Both the position numbers and the translations under genes were made by a program. A stretch of DNA of 64,000 nucleotides from Vandiemenella viatica (taxonomy: Eukaryota; Arthropoda; Insecta; Orthoptera; Morabidae). Below, one piece after another: positions 61,301 through 64,000 of this stretch. Numbering within the stretch: the first letter of the stretch is position 1; each line of letters begins with the position of its first letter. The DNA lies in NCBI GenBank assembly GCA_031002005.1, contig CM061919.1:229212739-229276738 (forward strand), written 5' to 3'. The notes beneath the pieces were generated by a model, which saw only the letters and a program-made list of their open reading frames with translations, was not told the DNA's origin and made no database searches.

Positions 61301-61939
61301 AAATTAGAACGAGTAGTGAGCATTTGTTTGAGGATATAAAATAGAAACGCTGCAAAATTCTAGCTTTCCTGCTCATACCCATGCCATGTCTAGCATAACA
61401 ATTGAATACGCATCACACTCGCACTTTGTGGGTCTACCTATTATTCGTTTGCCATCCGCCTCGCCGATATTACGAGCGTGACATGTTGTGCAATTCAAAC
61501 ATACCAAACGACATCAACTACCAATGTAACAGACTAAATTTAATGGTAGTTCAATTTAACGGAAATTAAGAAAACCGTTAACGATTTTTTAGGTTAACTT
61601 AAAAGTTAGAGTTTTGCAATTTTGTTAACTTCGTTAATTAACAATTAACAGATTAACGATTTTCTGACCAGCTGTGATATTAAGATATGACTGCATAAGA
61701 AAATGTGGAAGCAACAACAGTTATTTCAATCCAATAAATAAGGATTTAATTAATTAGCCATTTATCCATTACAAAGATAGTTTAATTGCTCTTAATATGT
61801 TTCAGGACTGTGTGTCACATGTGTGATGGTTATTCTGGTAGGCTGCAGACTGCGTGTTGTGAGAAAACGTTTACGTAGGGGTGGGAAATCCCCTTATGCC
61901 CATGATGCAGATTATCTTGTGAATGGTATGTACTTGTAG
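18992..61939 (+). CDS. Lrp11-like: LRP11-like single-pass membrane protein (3' nine exons; 5' end missing)
   Basis: Nine exons join without a frame break: 18992-19183, 21999-22244, 24819-24986, 29530-29623, 45456-45601, 51807-52027, 53994-54174, 58055-58222 and 61806-61939. They encode about 515 residues plus a stop. Layout: one LDL-receptor class A module (about residues 3-44), a 400-residue low-complexity stalk rich in Gln, Pro, His and Ser, one transmembrane helix near the C-terminus, an Arg/Lys stop-transfer stretch, and a short tail ending DYLVNGMYL. LRP11-family proteins have LDLa followed by a juxtamembrane stalk, TM and a short tail with a closely similar C-terminus; this is recalled, not searched. 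Splice phases are 1 at most junctions, 2 between exons 4 and 5, and 0 between exons 6 and 7. Exon 1 starts inside a codon, so upstream exons exist; none was recognised in the window. The role is probably as a surface protein. Ligand and signalling are unknown. Confidence is high for the gene, moderate for the family name. Confidence 0.8.
19594..20905 (-). mobile_element. Helitron-like element, degenerate
   Basis: Starts actagctgatacctgcgactttgt at about 19590; on the minus strand this is a weak hairpin followed by CTAG, as at 8159. The far end carries aacaaacatacatacattc at about 20860, a common tail of such repeats. Interior non-coding, with a SINE inserted near 20,520. It lies in intron 1. 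Confidence 0.35.
20515..20655 (-). repeat. tRNA-derived SINE, family S4 (minus)
   Basis: On the minus strand: ggtagctgagtggttagagc (A box) near 20,640 and ccagttcaaatctcc (B box) near 20,587, correctly spaced for a pol III promoter. No cloverleaf end or discriminator was found, so it is a SINE head rather than a tRNA gene. Confidence 0.6.
20910..21998. other. Intron 1 remainder
   Basis: AT-rich. At 21,075-21,104 a ctgatgatg...gagtgaaatgtgtctc block resembles the end of a Penelope-like element but is too degraded to call. Confidence 0.3.
21999..22244 (+). CDS. Exon 2: Gln/Pro-rich stalk
   Basis: The acceptor is gcttacag and the donor is the consensus gtaagt. The exon is entered and left in phase 1. 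It encodes TTAPQHLVPALLPSTAP, then a Gln-rich run (SPQQQQFTAQQLQQHQAF, SQLQQQLQPPLQQYQYQMP). There is no Cys, no predicted secondary structure and no recognised domain; it reads as an extended extracellular linker. The frame agrees exactly with exons 1 and 3, which is the main evidence that it is real. Confidence 0.82.
22440..23050 (-). mobile_element. LTR and leader of an LTR retrotransposon (minus), partial
   Basis: On the minus strand: a TATA-like gggttatatagt (about 22,830), AATAAAAC (about 22,690), and an LTR end tttgtgggtaaca whose last base is at 22,608. This is followed by atatagTGGCGACCTGAGCG, which looks like a primer binding site. Leader-like sequence continues to about 22,440 and then stops. 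The LTR start on the right is not fixed. A short acagacc-type repeat lies at 22,900-22,960. Located in intron 2. Confidence 0.45.
23050..24818. other. Intron 2 remainder
   Basis: AT-rich, no supported feature. Part of it may belong to the U3 of the minus-strand LTR. Confidence 0.3.
24819..24986 (+). CDS. Exon 3: polyglutamine-containing stalk
   Basis: The acceptor is tgtcttag and the donor gtattt is weak. Entered and left in phase 1. It encodes QNGGPALQ, nine Gln in a row from mixed CAG/CAA codons followed by LQQ, then AYVDGSLIPHPPVQQTQTV, SHESWQGQRAF and QQYDG. The words QNGG, SWQGQR and QYDG recur in similar form in exon 5 (SWQSQRQ), so the stalk may be made of diverged repeats. The interrupted CAG/CAA coding should limit repeat-length instability. 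Confidence 0.8.
25083..25215. repeat. GC-rich hAT-like remnant
   Basis: The gggcccc / ggggcccggg composition resembles the interior of the hAT MITE at 40957. The ends ccaggtgacaatgggggt and ccccccaatgccatccctgg are weakly inverted, but no target duplication was found. Confidence 0.35.
25215..26785. other. Intron 3, first part
   Basis: Contains a polar 66-codon frame at 25986-26186 (FPQFMREQSRQESLRNREHD) with stalk-like composition but no convincing donor. No other feature recognised. Confidence 0.3.
26785..27245 (+). pseudogene. Penelope-like endonuclease fragment, degenerate
   Basis: Broken frames match the better copy at 45,730: NPITGETWPCH (compare NPVTGESFPI), LTLNM then stops, HPV-type and DLNNSCAGKIRVFPDT, RWEMAYQHILET-like words near 27,000-27,180. 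Several frameshifts. Inserted in intron 3 in the same orientation as the host gene. Confidence 0.5.
27245..29529. other. Intron 3, remainder
   Basis: AT-rich. A (TC)n run near 27,976-27,993 and a poly-T at 28,252-28,281. No gene seen. Confidence 0.4.
29530..29623 (+). CDS. Exon 4: short stalk exon
   Basis: The acceptor is cttttcag after a long pyrimidine tract. It encodes DQGSHIFNHKGSGLVAETDR and then YKHKGKHPARY, followed by two bases of the next codon. Three GT donors in the same phase are possible: after 29587, after 29617 and after 29623. I chose 29623 because gtatgta fits the donor consensus best and gives a smooth RYN-PVAQYNE join with exon 5. All three keep the frame and differ only by 10 to 12 residues. 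This exon precedes the longest intron in the window (about 15.8 kb). Confidence 0.65.
30225..30480 (-). pseudogene. LINE LA 3' end (minus)
   Basis: Reverse complement of the 11,030 copy tail: the aatttaattgtgatggagca end, ggcaatttccctacacac, cctctacaaatttcaa, and the coding part tcttggtaacttattccaat (NKLPRE) and ctcacagccttgtgcctgaa. Broken. Confidence 0.65.
30690..30870 (+). pseudogene. LINE LA 3' fragment (plus)
   Basis: gcttaagggagtggaaaaat, aggtagtgagggattggaat and aaattaccaagggatgt match the DFRHK.V.RF...DWNELPRE stretch of the 11,030 copy. Heavily mutated. It lies 210 bp from the minus-strand copy, forming an inverted pair. Confidence 0.55.
30870..32590. other. Intron 4 segment
   Basis: AT-rich, no supported feature. 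Confidence 0.3.
32600..32850 (+). pseudogene. Penelope-like fragment, degenerate
   Basis: Frame 32708-32920 contains DSPRLQLGPFPCDRPHYKTC and MYSTTTTF, matching QPQGSFPYNRPRCKMC and HHASTTF at 45,760-45,835. It ends abruptly where LINE LA sequence in the opposite orientation begins. Confidence 0.5.
32870..33540 (-). pseudogene. LINE LA fragment (minus) with internal triplication
   Basis: The minus strand carries the LA RT end: MGYKTS-R, then ILYGPTF (compare YGSVVWDPHF), with the DWN-type and HK-V-type parts near 32,940-33,010. A 65-bp segment covering GYKTSVR is repeated three times at 33,276-33,447. Heavily mutated. Confidence 0.6.
33276..33447. repeat. 65-bp tandem repeat, ~2.6 copies
   Basis: Unit starts atttacctaacagaggtttt at 33,276, 33,341 and 33,406, exactly 65 bp apart. 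Units differ by only a few bases. Confidence 0.9.
33540..35940. other. Intron 4 segment
   Basis: G-rich runs at 33,833-33,846 and 33,892-33,900 and an (AAT)n run at 34,490-34,510. No coding feature supported. Confidence 0.4.
35950..36470 (-). pseudogene. LINE RT 3' region (minus)
   Basis: The minus strand reads LKMYHLIKVTIWRWNMRKKT, then KIYYQQILAHGCETWTRMKR, and after frame breaks VEMRFLRGMASITR-DRIRNG. The YGCETWT...E..FLR...G.T..DRIRN pattern is the thumb and C-terminus of a non-LTR reverse transcriptase, a type different from LINE LA. Confidence 0.65.
36483..36800 (+). repeat. Candidate tRNA-derived SINE (S5)
   Basis: ctggtttctcagtggttaag (A-box-like) is followed by cagggatttccaaat at B-box distance, and the unit ends in an (ATT)n tail near 36,778-36,793. 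Only one copy was found in the window. Confidence 0.4.
37157..37438. mobile_element. Foldback (hairpin) MITE copy B
   Basis: The left arm (gcatcacttgccaaagttga, gagggcagc, gagacca, caatatttcagtgcac) pairs with the right arm (gtgctgaatgataatattg, ctcgcattttg, gttgccctcttg, cattcaagttggttgagtg). It is the same family as 43,311-43,654. About 280 bp, AT-rich, non-coding. A degraded single arm may also lie near 58,830 and near 44,100. Confidence 0.65.
37880..38100 (+). repeat. SINE, family S3
   Basis: Matches 14,990-15,235: ccaccagtgtggctgcatgc, ttgggacagtccccaatctg, cctcataaactacatattac, acagttacatgttttacag and cagacagatggcaacac. Confidence 0.6.
38160..40430 (+). pseudogene. LINE, endonuclease and linker region, interrupted by a nested LINE
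   Basis: Segments in order: a block ending RYLHTRHGLHLNLLGKD (38,186-38,467), a motif often found ahead of the endonuclease; endonuclease fossils (IYHQNVQSISNKTDLLEV, CITEHWLKNE, ICGDFNVDYL, LDQIFI; 38,600-39,110); a linker (SHSTWITAGIKNSCQKKS, 39,405-39,545); the nested insert; then continuation KVIKEAKKLQNDRFIYNSTN and SKAMWDVIRKETGETKK (40,047-40,155) and FNDYFTGIPEEI up to about 40,400. The RT domain is missing. Many stops. Confidence 0.7.
39547..40045 (+). pseudogene. Nested LINE 3' end (RTE-like) inside the LINE above
   Basis: It opens EKQERKILRKIFGPVFREGI, then IKRPSKELYKQIETITDNFR and KRRMKFYGHIRMNKNRL, a reverse-transcriptase C-terminal region, and ends in an (AGA)n/(GAA)n run at 40,025-40,042. 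The outer LINE frame stops at LNK before it and resumes NKVIKEAKK after it, so the insertion point is within the AAYAAG of that LNK/NK codon pair. Confidence 0.7.
40440..40948. other. Unassigned sequence
   Basis: A GC-richer stretch (40,600-40,760) with no recognised ends or domain, possibly part of another element. Confidence 0.3.
40957..41341. mobile_element. hAT-type MITE, 385 bp, GC-rich
   Basis: Ends CAGGGGCGTAG...gagctagg and cctagctaccccactg (minus: CAGTGGGGTAGCTAGG) are imperfect terminal inverted repeats. Flanks ggggctac (40,949-40,956) and ggggctat (41,342-41,349) form a 7/8 target duplication. The interior is rich in ggggcccc words and non-coding. Confidence 0.8.
41698..42592 (-). 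mobile_element. Helitron-like element with ~166-bp tandem units (copy 2)
   Basis: CTAG at 41,698-41,701 followed by atgacccgtgcgaaaatttc; compared with copies 1 and 3 the hairpin is partly lost. The body holds about four to five diverged tttgcccttt-type units, and the far end ttatagaaataatattatga matches the far ends of the other copies. Intron 4. Confidence 0.55.
42592..43265. other. Intron 4 segment
   Basis: No supported feature. Confidence 0.3.
43311..43654. mobile_element. Foldback (hairpin) MITE copy A, nested palindrome
   Basis: Outer arms (ctcatcactcaccaaagttg, 43,342-43,361; cttcaacttggtgagtgatg, about 43,609) extend inward through tgacaaacaaaaaca / tgtttttgttca. The centre is also palindromic (gtttgcacacgttgaagttt against aaacttcagtgtgtgcac, 43,459-43,510). 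Almost the entire 344 bp can fold on itself. tacagtaa occurs on both flanks (43,266-43,273 and 43,662-43,669) and may be a target duplication. Confidence 0.75.
43670..45455. other. Intron 4, end
   Basis: AT-rich. A possible single arm of the hairpin family lies near 44,110-44,200. No gene seen. Confidence 0.3.
45456..45601 (+). CDS. Exon 5: Tyr/Asn/Gln-rich stalk
   Basis: The acceptor is ccatttacag and the donor gtatgt. After completing a phase-2 codon it reads PVAQYNEMTHDGYNKFGSSG, PGNYYNNLPYQGPPVHNSW and QSQRQPTRL, then leaves in phase 1. An internal gtaatt after ...GGCCCAG could act as an earlier phase-1 donor. The sequence beyond it stays open and coding-like up to the better donor, so the longer exon is preferred. 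No domain was recognised. The composition matches the rest of the stalk. Confidence 0.75.
45725..46195 (+). pseudogene. Penelope-like element, GIY-YIG endonuclease domain
   Basis: The open frame 45,806-46,195, with in-frame sequence before it, reads GSFPYNRPRCKMC, NPVTGESFPIIGHTTCETTH, VIYQLTCNHCLASYIGLTTN, ALSIRMNGHR, KHPVAAHAITHDLNNF and ELRRWELAYQYKLGTRQPPG. The CxxC before YIG, and R...GHR after it, are hallmarks of the Penelope endonuclease. The RT domain is not present. Intact over about 130 codons, so it is younger than the copies at 26,785 and 32,600. Confidence 0.8.
46196..46866 (+). mobile_element. Penelope-like 3' region with first hammerhead-like core
   Basis: It lies directly downstream of the endonuclease ORF. 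Contains a (TA)n at 46,324-46,350, a C-rich run at 46,662-46,675, and at 46,541-46,565 a ttgacga, GGG-loop-CCC, gaaa arrangement similar to a hammerhead core with its first C changed. Confidence 0.45.
46867..47062. repeat. 70-bp inverted repeat containing a hammerhead-like core
   Basis: Arms 46,867-46,936 and 46,993-47,062 are nearly perfect reverse complements (mismatches only around cctgatgaag / ctacaccagg). The left arm contains ctgatga (46,904-46,910), a GAGC-taa-GCTC stem and gaaa (46,923-46,926). The spacer is 56 bp. The left arm sequence is in the same orientation as the Penelope-like ORF. Confidence 0.85.
46904..46926 (+). ncRNA. Hammerhead-ribozyme-like core (candidate)
   Basis: CUGAUGA, one unpaired A, a 4-bp stem with a 3-nt loop, and GAAA follow the conserved hammerhead order. 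Penelope-like elements are known to carry hammerhead ribozymes in their terminal repeats. Stems I and III and the cleavage-site triplet were not convincingly paired by eye, and the extra A after CUGAUGA is atypical, so activity is unproven. Confidence 0.35.
47123..47147. repeat. (TA)n microsatellite
   Basis: Uninterrupted TA run; a second TA run lies at about 47,341-47,355. Confidence 0.95.
47375..47864. mobile_element. Tigger/pogo-type MITE, 490 bp
   Basis: The left end cggcaaacgtctggttatcc and right end (minus) cagtagaagtcagattatcc are terminal inverted repeats sharing about two thirds of 21 bases, both running into TTATCCGAG. TA is present on both outer borders (47,373-47,374 and 47,865-47,866), the target duplication of Tc1/mariner/pogo elements. 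TTATCCG-type subterminal words repeat inside both ends. No transposase. Confidence 0.7.
47867..48820. other. Intron 5 segment
   Basis: AT-rich, no supported feature. Confidence 0.3.
48821..51173 (-). mobile_element. Helitron-like element with dimeric satellite array (copy 3)
   Basis: CTAG at 48,821 then acgacccatgcgaaaatttcgcg (hairpin gcgaaattttcgc on minus). The body is a long array in which two monomer types alternate: one with gagacattactcctcataatcc and tttttccctttaagg, the other with taccatggcggagacctt and tttttgccctttaagggtcg. Together they form a ~330-bp unit repeated about six times. Beyond about 50,800 single diverged monomers like those of copy 1 resume. The end ttatagaaataatgtatatga matches copies 1 and 2. 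No protein-coding frame. Confidence 0.65.
51174..51345 (+). pseudogene. LINE LA 3' end
   Basis: gttaccaagagaaatgatga, ataatttaccaaaaac, aatttgtagagggcaa, and the end tgttccattgcaattaaaa match 11,470-11,630 closely. It begins exactly where the Helitron-like copy stops, so the element lies against or within LINE LA sequence. Confidence 0.75.
51807..52027 (+). CDS. Exon 6: Pro/Gln/Asp-rich stalk
   Basis: The acceptor is ttgttgcag and the donor gtaatt. Entered in phase 1, left in phase 0. It encodes GEAAQQSPGEPLPVRPVKM, SPDDTQSYGPGPVPPDYFYD, SQERGQLPGQRVQHVQPSQ and ERENIADGAPQIQ. It is strongly hydrophilic with many Pro, and no domain was recognised. A degenerate LINE 3' fragment starts only about 160 bp past the donor. 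Confidence 0.8.
52190..52700 (+). pseudogene. LINE LA fragment just after exon 6
   Basis: REWVTRH (from GYKTLVRP-like sequence), then NNIRKLNWVSLEV, RDSTWNRREDYNHMLPFDFG, HKGVRKFCFVGKAVIDCNKL match the LA C-terminus (MINELKWDSL, STWKGKDDYDHKLALDFRHK). Broken and 3'-diverged. It lies about 160 bp into intron 6. Confidence 0.65.
53170..53470 (+). pseudogene. Very degenerate LINE LA fragment
   Basis: Words such as ctggaaaatactgcagaaca, gtcaataactgatatgaaa and gaagaattggttgttgaagg follow the order of the LA C-terminal coding region. No open frame remains. Also contains fragments that look rearranged. Confidence 0.35.
53570..53960 (+). pseudogene. LINE LA fragment before exon 7
   Basis: LEYCGVTWDPHC (compare LEYGSVVWDPHF), then after breaks ggtcacaaactggcacttga, tttcagggataagggagtag and ggcaatcaaag match HKLALDFRHKVVGRF. 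It stops about 35 bp before the exon 7 acceptor. A poly-G run sits at 53,526-53,539. Confidence 0.6.
53994..54174 (+). CDS. Exon 7: His/Gln-rich stalk
   Basis: The acceptor is ttttacag and the donor gtataa is weak. Entered in phase 0, left in phase 1. It encodes VKHQRVQQQHHSHQHHNTQT, then GTVEGKIVNSPPDDVNSRKD and SGTEHQKEYTTAIPKRHKDT. The His/Gln cluster could bind metal or be pH-responsive; that is speculation. It is followed by an intron containing the 1,100-bp hAT element. Confidence 0.78.
54175..55244. other. Intron 7, first part
   Basis: From 54,420 to 55,000 the minus strand has LINE-like composition (possible 3' end of another non-LTR element), but I could not match specific motifs. 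Confidence 0.3.
55253..56352. mobile_element. hAT element, 1,100 bp, with perfect 8-bp target duplication
   Basis: Ends TAGTGTTGCAAA and tttACAACACTA are terminal inverted repeats fitting the hAT start pattern YARNG. ggtgtagc is present on both sides (55,245-55,252 and 56,353-56,360). The minus frame 55,486-55,683 encodes MYFTHNLKLQSQKLLHAIQ, VKENVTISEVMDLEGIEEET and an acidic end GTDIEDE. It may be the C-terminal remnant of the parent transposase; no catalytic residues are left. Internally deleted, non-autonomous. Confidence 0.85.
55486..55683 (-). pseudogene. Residual C-terminal frame of the hAT element
   Basis: An acidic, Ser/Thr-rich 65-codon end with stop. The same frame in copy 1 (17,999-18,268) keeps HNLKLQSQNLL, PVKENVTYSEVIDLEEPEE but ends differently through a shift. 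Not recognised as a known domain; assigned to the transposon by position only. Confidence 0.4.
56361..57655. other. Intron 7, second part
   Basis: AT-rich, no supported feature. Confidence 0.3.
57660..57870 (+). pseudogene. LINE C-terminal fragment
   Basis: Broken frames read RGRPRDGWLKGME, RIGLKQGGDREVVG, NEWRG, VNEADPARGWKLLRMN, a typical end of a non-LTR retrotransposon ORF (GRP..RW...., RGW-type close). It begins at a small perfect hairpin (gggtcatttaccat / atggtaaatgaccc, 57,658-57,693). Confidence 0.5.
58055..58222 (+). CDS. Exon 8: juxtamembrane region and first half of the TM helix
   Basis: The acceptor is attttaacag and the donor is consensus gtaagt, with phase 1 on both sides. It encodes SKQTHSDHDKSRKNEHADSL, an acidic stretch GPDDTDIIVEPVDGEAVRPS, and then GAILSLALG, the start of the membrane helix that finishes in exon 9. 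The charge changes from acidic to hydrophobic just before the junction, as expected at an outer membrane face. Confidence 0.82.
58225..58430 (-). pseudogene. LINE LA 3' end (minus)
   Basis: gttaatttaattctgatgga, gagcacgc, aatctccctacacatcc and ttgacaagttattccac are the reverse complement of the LA tail. It starts right after the exon 8 donor. Confidence 0.6.
58430..59215. other. Intron 8, first part
   Basis: AT-rich. A degraded arm of the hairpin MITE family may lie at 58,830-58,920. Confidence 0.3.
59760..60029. mobile_element. hAT-like remnant with right terminus
   Basis: The right end attcctggatctgcccctg (minus: CAGGGGCAGATCCAGGAAT), followed inward by T/G homopolymers, is the same type of terminus as at 18,916. 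Poly-C runs at 59,786-59,794 and 59,986-59,998. No left end or target duplication found. Confidence 0.5.
60130..61150 (+). pseudogene. RTE/jockey-type LINE reverse transcriptase, degenerate
   Basis: Frame 60,135-60,404 carries GVRQGCNLSLLIFNLYVEEA, EKISMLRFPADIVLLARTG. The catalytic FADD box is altered to FPAD, losing one Asp. Broken frames follow: KKSLH..., LYVWSTVLYGIETWSLG, ERKKIEAFETWCYRRMLKI. A second open frame (60,837-61,157) gives RVLEMMGEKRSLWKKITKLV, GHITRH and NCRGRWRLEYMKQVIEDVG. About 1 kb of the 3' half; lies in intron 8 in the sense orientation. Confidence 0.75.
61160..61800. other. Intron 8, end
   Basis: Apart from the GTTAAC-rich block near 61,555-61,670, nothing recognised. 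Confidence 0.3.
61806..61939 (+). CDS. Exon 9 (terminal): second half of TM helix, cytoplasmic tail, stop
   Basis: The acceptor is tgtttcag. It completes a Gly codon, then reads LCVTCVMVILVGC (the rest of the TM helix), the basic stop-transfer RLRVVRKRLRRGGK, and SPYAHDADYLVNGMYL followed by TAG at 61937-61939. The tail is about 30 residues long. The terminal block (acidic, DYL, NGMYL) is the best single link to LRP11-type proteins. Two tyrosines near the end could be sorting or phosphorylation sites (inference). Confidence 0.85.
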
Positions 61940-62901
61940 CCATATGCTGCAGTATTTGTGATGTAAACTATTAATGCTGTGGCCTTATTGTATGAAACGA
62001 GTGAACTATTGATCACTGTAGAAGAAATGGAGAATTTTTGGTACCATGTAAACTAAATATAAAAACAAAATGAGAAATCCCTTTTGGGGTCAAATGTCCT
62101 GGCTTTTTGCAGGGTGGTTTAGTTTCAATAGGGCATACTCTGCAAATGTATATTATACTCTTTGTAAGCTATGCATATAAAAATTATATATGTCCTTATT
62201 ATTAACTTTTAACATATCAGAGGAGAACAATAATATTGATAGTTTCAGTGATTCTTGATAAAGTGTTAGTAATCATTATTTGCTTAAATGAACTTATTGA
62301 TGTTATAAATATTTTGATACAACTTTTGGATATTACTAATTATTTAACATGGCCTACTCTCAGAATATACAAATATTCAGAAGCATGACAAGATATCTGT
62401 TGTTGTTTGAAAATTAATATAAAGATGTGCTAAAAGCTGCTATACCAATACAATTATATTATTTAAATAGTCATATTTATTGATAAATATATATATATTG
62501 ATAAATCATTAATTCTGGCAACAACCTCCATCAGCTGTTAACAAATATGAAAGAAAAATATTAACTTCACACCTACGTTTGGGGATATTTTTGTTTATAT
62601 AGTCTTTTATTATCTTTAACTTGTTTAGATTTGTATTTAAATACTAAAGTGGTAGGCTGCTCAAACTTAATTTTGATGTACCGTTAGTATTTTTTTATAT
62701 TTTATATTTAAAATATTTATTCTGGTTTATGTCAACAACTAACAATTATCATCTTTTGTTCTGGTGATGAAGTAAACTGCAACTGAACCCATCTTTTAAA
62801 TAATTCCTAGTCCAGTGTGCTGCCAACATAGCCAATGCAGATTGTAAACTTTTATTGTACTTGTGAAATGTGAATAGTGTATTGTGACACTTTTTAATAA
62901 A
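61940..62901 (+). other. Probable 3' UTR with candidate polyadenylation signal
   Basis: This is AT-rich, non-coding sequence directly after the stop codon. The first clear AATAAA I see is at 62896-62901, which would give a 3' UTR of a little under 1 kb. Other AT-rich signals lie further on. No transcript evidence is available. Confidence 0.4.
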
Positions 62902-63655
62902 ATATTAAGCAGATATATTAAATATCTCATGATAAATATTATTTTTTTCATAGATTAAGAGAACAGAATAGCCTTTGCTTTAATTTACAGGATAACAGCA
63001 TACAAAAGATTCCTGGGTCAGAAACTGAATCACTCTGTTTTCATTCTTAAATTTTTGTTAGTTTCATGACTCAAGTGTATTTACAGTCTGAAAATATTTT
63101 AAGTCTCATGAAATACTCTATTTTTATCATGACACAGAATCACCATATTTCACTTATGTTTAGTGATATCTTAAAATAGAATTGTACTTAAATTACTTCG
63201 ATGATTACTTGTATTTGGAAATTGGTTTTTATAGGTAATTCATTTTTCAATAAATCAGTTTTTACTGTGTTCTTAATTCTTTCAATTAATCTTTAACCAC
63301 TAATTTCATCTTAAATCACTTAAATGTTCACAATTAACTGTAAATGTTTGTGGTCCATATGAAACTCATAAATTACCTTTGTTGAAACAAAAAGAAATGT
63401 TGCAATGAGTATAACTTTTTTATTGCTTTCTAATAAAAACCAAATAAAATATTCAAATTTGTTTTCTGTTTATGTAATTAACAACGGGCCTACTACAGAC
63501 TACAGTCAAATAAGGAATGAAAAGGAAATACAAAGTAGATCCATTACTTACAACAACACTACACAGACTCAAAAAACTCAAAATTTCAGGCCTTGCAATT
63601 ACTCACAAAAAAGAAAAAATAGTTGCAAATGGCTAAGTTAGCATGTGCACTTGTT
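62902..63655. other. Downstream AT-rich spacer
   Basis: A 78-codon frame at 63,405-63,641 is Asn/Thr/Lys-rich and not recognised. Confidence 0.3.
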
Positions 63656-63659
63656 GTCA

Positions 63660-64000
63660 ACCCAGCTGCATGATTGGAAGTTGAGAAGAGGCAAAAAAAT
63701 TGGGGTTAGCTGGGAATTTGAATATATCATGCGTAGACTGGAAAGAAATAGGATAAATAATACAAGAGAGCAGATATTTGCATTAATATTAGGAAGTCTG
63801 CATTAGGCATTAAGCACATTCATAGAAAAATAAGGTTATTGTGAAATTATATGGTAGAGTGAAATCACTTGTTCCAGGCATAATGTGTAAATACCATGGA
63901 ATATAATTTGATAATAAACTTAACTGGACAGGAGACATTGCTTCAGTGGTCTTGTACATATTGGAGATGGTGACGGGCATATGTACAAATTAACTAAATG
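63660..64000 (+). pseudogene. LINE RT fragment at window end
   Basis: Broken frames give WEFEYIMRRLERNRINN, KYHGI, FDNKLNWTGDIASVVLYI, matching the KYLGI..D.KL.W..HI stretch that precedes the RT C-terminus. Continues beyond the window. Confidence 0.45.

Larger units (their letters stand above)
59222..61680. mobile_element. Possible composite DNA element with GTTAAY-rich ends
   Basis: The left end (59,222-59,350) and right end (61,555-61,680) are both dense in gttaatcgttaa / gttaacttcgttaa words and are roughly inverted to each other; outer borders aggtgagcacag and gaccagctgtga. No clean target duplication was found, so boundaries are tentative. Between the ends lie a hAT remnant and a LINE. 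Confidence 0.35.

Overview
This window looks like nuclear DNA from an arthropod, most probably an insect with a large, repeat-rich genome. It is AT-rich, its exons are short and separated by long introns with GT-AG ends, and most of the rest consists of decayed mobile elements. I cannot name the species. No prokaryotic, organellar, rRNA, tRNA-gene or CRISPR content was seen.

The one host gene I can support lies on the + strand from about 18,992 to 61,939. Nine exons join in frame to give the last 515 or so residues of a single-pass membrane protein. In order these are one LDL-receptor class A module (six Cys and an acidic Ca-binding end), a long disordered Gln/Pro/His-rich stalk carried by seven exons, one transmembrane segment split across the last two coding exons, and a short basic cytoplasmic tail ending in DYLVNGMYL. 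The order LDLa, stalk, TM, short tail, together with that C-terminus, fits an LRP11-like protein. The 5' exons (signal peptide, and MANSC and PKD-like parts in that family) were not found and are probably upstream of the window. Introns run from 2.0 to 15.8 kb and are full of transposon remains.

Bases 1 to 18,900 are intergenic or upstream-intron repeats: a DUF4817-type and a Tc1-type transposase fossil, LINE 3' ends, tRNA-derived SINEs of several families, the 3' part of an LTR element with its polypurine tract and LTR, Helitron-like elements with internal satellite arrays, and a composite hAT insertion ending 67 bp before the first visible exon.

Within the introns I see: a minus-strand LTR with a primer-binding-site-like sequence (22.4 to 23.1 kb); three Penelope-like GIY-YIG endonuclease fragments, one followed by two hammerhead-ribozyme-like cores and a 70-bp inverted repeat (45.7 to 47.1 kb); a LINE carrying a second LINE nested inside it (38.1 to 40.4 kb); a 385-bp hAT MITE and a 1,100-bp hAT element, each with an 8-bp target duplication; a Tigger-type MITE; two long-hairpin elements; and further Helitron-like arrays, one with an alternating two-monomer (about 330 bp) organisation.

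The most unusual items are the Helitron-like family that carries satellite arrays, the hammerhead-like motifs at a Penelope-like end, and the nested-palindrome hairpin family. Nothing here is a wholly new gene system that I can demonstrate.
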